From Gorillibacterium massiliense (lineage in GTDB: Bacteria > Bacillota > Bacilli > Paenibacillales > NBRC-103111): a stretch of DNA of 64,000 nt. The notes beneath the pieces are model-generated. The model saw only the letters and a program-made list of their open reading frames with translations. It was not told the origin of the DNA and did no database searches. The position numbers and the translations under genes were made by a program. Location: positions 1-64,000 of the forward strand of contig NZ_CBQR020000161.1 of NCBI RefSeq assembly GCF_000455485.1, written 5' to 3'. Below are positions 59,845 to 64,000 of the stretch, one piece after another. The number at the start of each line of letters is the position of its first letter. The first letter of the stretch is position 1.

Positions 59845-61263
59845 ATGTGGGGAATTGAACTACAAACAAAGCATGAAATCAGCTTGTCCCGTCAAATTTT
59901 TCTTTCGATTAAGGAGAAAATTATAAAGGGGCGGATAGCCCCAGGGGAGGCACTGCCGTCGACGCGCGAGCTGGCGAAAAACCTCGCCGTCTCCCGGAAT
60001 ACCGTTTGCGAGGCCTATGACATGCTGTTGACAGAGGGGTTTATCGTCAATCGTCAAGGAGCGCCGACACGGGTTGTGGAAGATCTTGTTATCGAGGATG
60101 GAGTCCGTTCGGAGGAAGCTTCGGTACATGAAAGCGAAACGGGTGAGTCGGGTCAGCGGGCGATGGTGAAGGCGGATTTTCGGACAGGGAGACCCGATTT
60201 GCTCCGGTTTCCATGGCAGCTTTGGAACCGGATGTTGCGGGATGCGGCTCAAGCTTTGCCTGTTGCCGATTGGGGTTATCGGAATCCGAAAGGGTATGAA
60301 CCGCTCTGCGAGGAGATCGCCATGTGGTTGTTTCGCAGCAGGAGCATGAACGTGAACCCTCAAGACGTCTTCATTACTGCCGGTTCAACCCAAGCGCTTT
60401 TTCTTCTGACCGATCTCTTGTATAAAGAGGGATTCGGCTTTGGAATAGAAAAGCCGTCGCATCCCGGCTTCCATACGATCATCGCGGACCGGGACGCTCC
60501 TTACCGCTGGATGCCGGTTGACAGCCATGGGGCTGATGTCGATGAGTTGGACGGAAGTTCCCTATCGGCGGTGTACGTCACCCCGTCCCATCAATATCCC
60601 CTTGGCGGCATCCTGCCGGCTAGCCGACGAGCGGCATTGATCCGGCTCGCGAGGGAACACGATTTTTACATCATCGAGGACGATTATGACAGTGAGTTCC
60701 GATATTCCGGACCGCCGGTAAGTCCCATCTATTCCATGGATTCTTCGCATGTGGTCTATGTCGGGACGTTTAGCAAGACGCTTTTTCCCGCCCTTCGCAT
60801 AGGTTTCGTCGTTTTGCCGAAGGCGCTGCAAACGGAGTGGAAGCACCGCCGCATGTACCTGGATGTGCAAAATCCCGTCCTTGAGCAAGCGGTATTGGCT
60901 GAATTTCTTCGTACGCGAAAAATGGATAAGCATGTTCGGAGCATGCGCCGGATTTACGGGGAGAAAAGGGAGATTCTGCTGGAAACGATTCGCGGCGCTT
61001 TTGGCAGCAGCGTTCATGCTATGGGAGATGCATCGGGGCTGCATATGGTTTTGCATTTTCCGGGGGCGGAGTTTGGAACGGAATTTGTTGAGGATAGCAA
61101 AGCGGTTGGGGTAAAGGTTCAACCCCTTGCTTGCTATTGTCCCGGAGGCGAAAATCATATCGATAAACTTTTGCTGGGCTACGGCCATTTAAACTTGAAT
61201 GACATTGGCGAAGGCATAAAAATGTTGCAGCCTTTAATCGACAAATATCGATGCCGACGTTGA
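59845..61263 (+). CDS. MocR/PdxR-type regulator (GntR helix-turn-helix plus aminotransferase-like domain)
   Basis: The 472-residue protein starts at the ATG at 59845, six bases after GGGGGTG. An N-terminal GntR helix-turn-helix (LSRQIFLSIKEKIIKGRIAPGEALPSTRELAKNLAVSRNTV) leads to a fold-type I aminotransferase domain with the PLP Lys in GTFSKTLFPALRIG and the Asp/Tyr motifs in VYVTPSHQYPLGGILP. PLP-dependent sensing of an amine or vitamin B6 form is known for this family. The neighbour DMT transporter is its likely target. Confidence 0.92.
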   Translation: MWGIELQTKHEISLSRQIFLSIKEKIIKGRIAPGEALPSTRELAKNLAVSRNTVCEAYDMLLTEGFIVNRQGAPTRVVEDLVIEDGVRSEEASVHESETGESGQRAMVKADFRTGRPDLLRFPWQLWNRMLRDAAQALPVADWGYRNPKGYEPLCEEIAMWLFRSRSMNVNPQDVFITAGSTQALFLLTDLLYKEGFGFGIEKPSHPGFHTIIADRDAPYRWMPVDSHGADVDELDGSSLSAVYVTPSHQYPLGGILPASRRAALIRLAREHDFYIIEDDYDSEFRYSGPPVSPIYSMDSSHVVYVGTFSKTLFPALRIGFVVLPKALQTEWKHRRMYLDVQNPVLEQAVLAEFLRTRKMDKHVRSMRRIYGEKREILLETIRGAFGSSVHAMGDASGLHMVLHFPGAEFGTEFVEDSKAVGVKVQPLACYCPGGENHIDKLLLGYGHLNLNDIGEGIKMLQPLIDKYRCRR

Positions 61264-61305
61264 GTTTCGCCAAGCGGGGTGCTGTTTTTTTACGGAATAC
61301 CATTC

Positions 61306-61339
61306 TTTACAAAACCTTAATGTTTACACAGCGATAACA
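61306..61339 (+). promoter_or_regulatory. pstCAB Pho boxes
   Basis: TTTACA (61306) and TTAATG (61317) form one 11-bp pair, and TTTACA (61323) and ATAACA (61334) form a second. A TATGAT box at about 61371 may be the -10 element. Confidence 0.65.
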
Positions 61340-61412
61340 AATCATTGATATGACTCTAACACACGCCCGGTATGATAAGGACATATGCACAAAGAAAGAC
61401 GGGGGTATGGCC

Positions 61413-62363
61413 ATGTCCGTTCTCACAAAGACAATAGATAATTCCAAGCAGCGAAAGAACGATAAACAAGGTAATTCTCCTAGGTGGGTAAAAACGCAAA
61501 GGCGGATCGACCATTCGATGCGCAGGCTGTTTATCGTTAGCGCCGTGCTGGTTTCCGCTGTTATTTTCTCGATTATCATCTTCGTCGGCTATCAGGGGAT
61601 GCAAACTTTCAAAGACGTGAGCTTCTCGGAAATCTTCTTCTCGACGGACTGGAATCCGACATCGGAGACAAATCCAAGCTTCGGTACTCTGCCGTTTGTG
61701 TACAGCACGATATTGTTAACGGTGATTTCGGTGGCGCTGGCGATCCCGCTGGCTTTATCCGGAGCAGTGTTTTTGGCGAAAATCTCGCCCAAATGGATGC
61801 GGGAAATTCTTCGGCCTGCAGCTGATCTGTTCGTGGGTATTCCGTCTGTCGTCTACGGCCTCATCGGACTTACGGTGATTGTTCCGTTTCTGGCGGATAC
61901 TTTTGGCGGCACCGGGTATGGGATATTACCGGCGGCGATCATTTTGGCGGTCATGATTCTGCCGACGATCATGTCGGTATCCGAAGACGCTCTCCGCTCC
62001 CTGCCGGGCAGACTGGAAGAGGCGTCTCTGGCCCTCGGGGCAACTCGTTTCCAAACCATTTGGCGAGTGCTGCTACCTGCCGCTAAGCCGGGCATTTTGA
62101 CAGGCGTTATCCTAGGGATGGGACGGGCTATCGGCGAAACGATGGCTGTGTTCATGGTCATTGGTAACTCGCCTAAAATCCCTCATTCCTTGCTGGATTC
62201 CACGACGGTTCTGACTACCGCCATCGTTAAAGGCATGGCCAATACCTTTCATGGAACCGCCTGGAATAACTCCTTGTACTTGATGTCTTTTGTCCTGCTG
62301 ATCCTATCCTTAGCGCTTATCCTGCTGATTCGCGTCGTTGCTAAAAGGAGTGAATTGAAATGA
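61413..62363 (+). CDS. pstC: Phosphate ABC transporter permease PstC
   Basis: The 316-residue protein has six transmembrane segments and the EAA loop LEEASLALGATRFQTIWRVLLPAAKPGI. I prefer the ATG at 61413 with GGGGGT upstream; another ATG at 61407 is nearly equal, and a longer frame starts at 61350. It partners PstA and overlaps its start by four bases. The N terminus is long and hydrophilic before TM1 (about residue 40). Confidence 0.92.
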   Translation: MSVLTKTIDNSKQRKNDKQGNSPRWVKTQRRIDHSMRRLFIVSAVLVSAVIFSIIIFVGYQGMQTFKDVSFSEIFFSTDWNPTSETNPSFGTLPFVYSTILLTVISVALAIPLALSGAVFLAKISPKWMREILRPAADLFVGIPSVVYGLIGLTVIVPFLADTFGGTGYGILPAAIILAVMILPTIMSVSEDALRSLPGRLEEASLALGATRFQTIWRVLLPAAKPGILTGVILGMGRAIGETMAVFMVIGNSPKIPHSLLDSTTVLTTAIVKGMANTFHGTAWNNSLYLMSFVLLILSLALILLIRVVAKRSELK

Positions 62364-63223
62364 AGCGAAACCGTCTAATCGACCGGATTGCCACCGTTTA
62401 TTTTTGGTTTGCCGGAATCGTCATCTTGATTATTCTCGCCTTGTTTCTCATTCGCATTTTAGGCAACGGTCTGCCGCATCTATCCTGGTCCTTTATCACC
62501 GGCAAGCCCTCCGAAACGAGAGCGGGCGGCGGTGTTGGACCGATGCTGTTCAACTCCTTCTATATTTTGTTCTTGTCCTTCCTGATTTCACTGCCTATCG
62601 GTATCGGCGCCGGCATTTATTTGGCCGTATACGCTGGGAAAAACAAGTTCACCGAATTGGTTCGCATCTCCGTAGAAGCTTTGTCTTCCGTGCCCTCCAT
62701 TGTATTCGGACTTTTCGGAGCTCTGCTGTTTGTCAAAATGTTCGGCTTCAAAATCTCGATCATTAGCGGCGCGGCGACATTATCGCTGCTTAATTTACCG
62801 GTGCTCGTTCGTATAACGGAGGAAGCGATCCGCACGGTTCCCGCCTCCTACTGGGAAGCCTCCCTTGCTCTTGGCTCCAGCCGCTGGCAAGCCATCCGCA
62901 AGGTGCTGCTTCCCACGGCGCTGCCCGGCTTGATCACAGGCATCACGCTGACAGCAGGCCGCGCATTGGGCGAGACGGCCGTGTTGATTTATACGGCGGG
63001 TACTGCCGTATCCTCCATCCATTTGCCTGACTTCGACTTGAAAGCAATGGGGGAAACGTTAGCGGTTTATCTGTGGTATTCCGGATCAACCTCCTTGGCG
63101 CCTGATGCCAAAGAAATCGCCGAAGGAACGGCAGCGCTGCTCATTCTTATCGTTCTCATTTTCAACTTGTTGATCGCTATACCAGGACGAATCATCCAAA
63201 AACGTCTTTCCGGGGGGAAGTAA
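62360..63223 (+). CDS. pstA: Phosphate ABC transporter permease PstA
   Basis: The 287-residue protein has six transmembrane segments, [17 protein letters not shown], and the EAA loop [29 protein letters not shown]. Its ATG overlaps the pstC stop. PstB begins one base after its stop. Confidence 0.93.
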   Translation: MKRNRLIDRIATVYFWFAGIVILIILALFLIRILGNGLPHLSWSFITGKPSETRAGGGVGPMLFNSFYILFLSFLISLPIGIGAGIYLAVYAGKNKFTELVRISVEALSSVPSIVFGLFGALLFVKMFGFKISIISGAATLSLLNLPVLVRITEEAIRTVPASYWEASLALGSSRWQAIRKVLLPTALPGLITGITLTAGRALGETAVLIYTAGTAVSSIHLPDFDLKAMGETLAVYLWYSGSTSLAPDAKEIAEGTAALLILIVLIFNLLIAIPGRIIQKRLSGGK

Positions 63224-63224
63224 C

Positions 63225-63986
63225 TTGACGGACATGCATAAAATCCAAGTGGAGCAATTAAATTTAGCATATGGCGAAAACAAAGCCCTTTTCGATGTCA
63301 ATCTGAACATCCGCCCCAACTCCATAACCGCTTTGATCGGGCCTTCCGGCTGTGGGAAATCCACCTTTTTGCGGACGCTAAACCGGATGAACGATCTCAT
63401 CGACAACGTGAGCATTACCGGCAGTGTGAAAGTTGACGGGGAAAATATTTATGAACCCGATACTGACGTGGTTTCCTTGCGCAAAAGAGTAGGCATGGTG
63501 TTCCAACGGCCGAATCCTTTTCCCATGAGCATTTACGACAACATCGCGTACGGACCGAGAATCCACGGCTTGAAAAAGAAGTCGCTCTTGGATGAGCGCG
63601 TGGAGAAGAGTCTTACCCAAGCGGCGCTATGGGATGAAGTCAAGGACCGTCTGGGCAAATCGGCCATGGGCTTGTCGGGCGGCCAGCAGCAGCGTTTGTG
63701 TATCGCTCGCTTGTTGGCGGTTGAACCGGATGTGCTTCTGATGGATGAACCGACTTCGGCGCTGGACCCAATCTCCACCCTCAAGGTTGAAGAGTTGTCT
63801 CAGCAGTTGAAAGATCAATACACCATCATCATCGTGACGCACAACATGCAGCAAGCGGCGCGGATTTCCGACACGACGGCCTTCTTTTTGAACGGCATTC
63901 TTGTGGAGTCCGGCAAAACCGATAAAATGTTCACTGCTCCTGCGGATCGGCGGACAGAAGATTATATCACCGGAAGATTCGGATAA
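63225..63986 (+). CDS. pstB: Phosphate ABC transporter ATPase PstB
   Basis: The 253-residue ATPase starts at a TTG at 63225, after GGGGGGAAG. It has Walker [41 protein letters not shown], signature [15 protein letters not shown], and Walker [13 protein letters not shown], all PstB hallmarks. The end at 63986 leaves 14 bases of window, so any phoU gene would lie beyond. Confidence 0.95.
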   Translation: MTDMHKIQVEQLNLAYGENKALFDVNLNIRPNSITALIGPSGCGKSTFLRTLNRMNDLIDNVSITGSVKVDGENIYEPDTDVVSLRKRVGMVFQRPNPFPMSIYDNIAYGPRIHGLKKKSLLDERVEKSLTQAALWDEVKDRLGKSAMGLSGGQQQRLCIARLLAVEPDVLLMDEPTSALDPISTLKVEELSQQLKDQYTIIIVTHNMQQAARISDTTAFFLNGILVESGKTDKMFTAPADRRTEDYITGRFG

Positions 63987-64000
63987 TTGGAAAGCAACCA

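Noticed and set aside
1-64000. CRISPR arrays, tRNA, rRNA, transposases and prophage genes
   Set aside because: I looked for regularly spaced direct repeats, transposase motifs and structural RNA signatures and found none that I can support.

Overview
The window looks like chromosome of a Gram-positive, low-GC-lineage soil bacterium, most probably Paenibacillaceae (Paenibacillus or Cohnella type). Three observations point there: many products match Bacillus subtilis families (YktB, YlmA, YqkE, LutABC, RhaEW, CidA/CidB); Shine-Dalgarno sites are strong AAGGAGG types with several TTG and GTG starts; and there are large secreted glycoside hydrolases that use CBM6 and chitobiase C-terminal-like modules. 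I saw no rRNA, tRNA, CRISPR array, transposase or phage gene. The assignment is inference from gene content, not from a marker gene.

Layout. 0-3.4 kb: cidAB-like genes divergent from a LysR regulator, a YfbR nucleotidase and a lipid-anchored or secreted polysaccharide deacetylase. 3.6-6.4 kb: phoR then phoP, each preceded by Pho-box repeats. 6.4-9.3 kb: YktB, and an AraC regulator divergent from a Gfo/Idh/MocA dehydrogenase. 9.4-18.5 kb: an AT-richer mosaic secreted protein, then two very large secreted enzymes (GH64 beta-1,3-glucanase and GH3 glycosidase) that carry almost identical CBM6 modules, probably a beta-glucan degradation locus. 18.7-27.6 kb: a DUF990-type ABC exporter, a YlmA-like ATPase, AraC, LysR-MFS and Lrp-LysE pairs. 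27.7-30.3 kb: small conserved genes (DUF3900, YqkE, HIT, nitroreductase). 30.3-34.7 kb: molybdate uptake and molybdopterin genes (modAB, mop, moeB, a second ThiF paralogue, moaD).

34.9-48.7 kb is a methylpentose supercluster. It holds a tandem class II aldolase whose second domain looks dead, rhaEW, a DeoR regulator, lutABC for L-lactate oxidation, a LacI regulator, and fucI-fucA-rhaB-fucU. Together these can take L-fucose or L-rhamnose to dihydroxyacetone phosphate, lactaldehyde, lactate and pyruvate. 48.7-53.4 kb: a MacB/LolD-type ABC operon with two TetR-type operators, and an ArsR-CoA-disulfide reductase operon. 53.6-56.9 kb: a biotin ECF transporter (BioY, EcfA and an EcfA-EcfT fusion) arranged around a textbook BirA operator.

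57.7-64 kb: pstS and pstCAB, each with Pho boxes, but separated by an unrelated DMT exporter/MocR regulator pair. The phosphate sensor pair at 3.6-6.4 kb and this transporter therefore form one regulon split over the window. No single element looks like a wholly new system. The observations I consider most worth checking are the BirA-controlled ECF transporter with its A-T fusion, the half-dead tandem aldolase, the 128-bp palindromic intergenic repeat near 42.7 kb, and the split pst locus with inverted Pho boxes.
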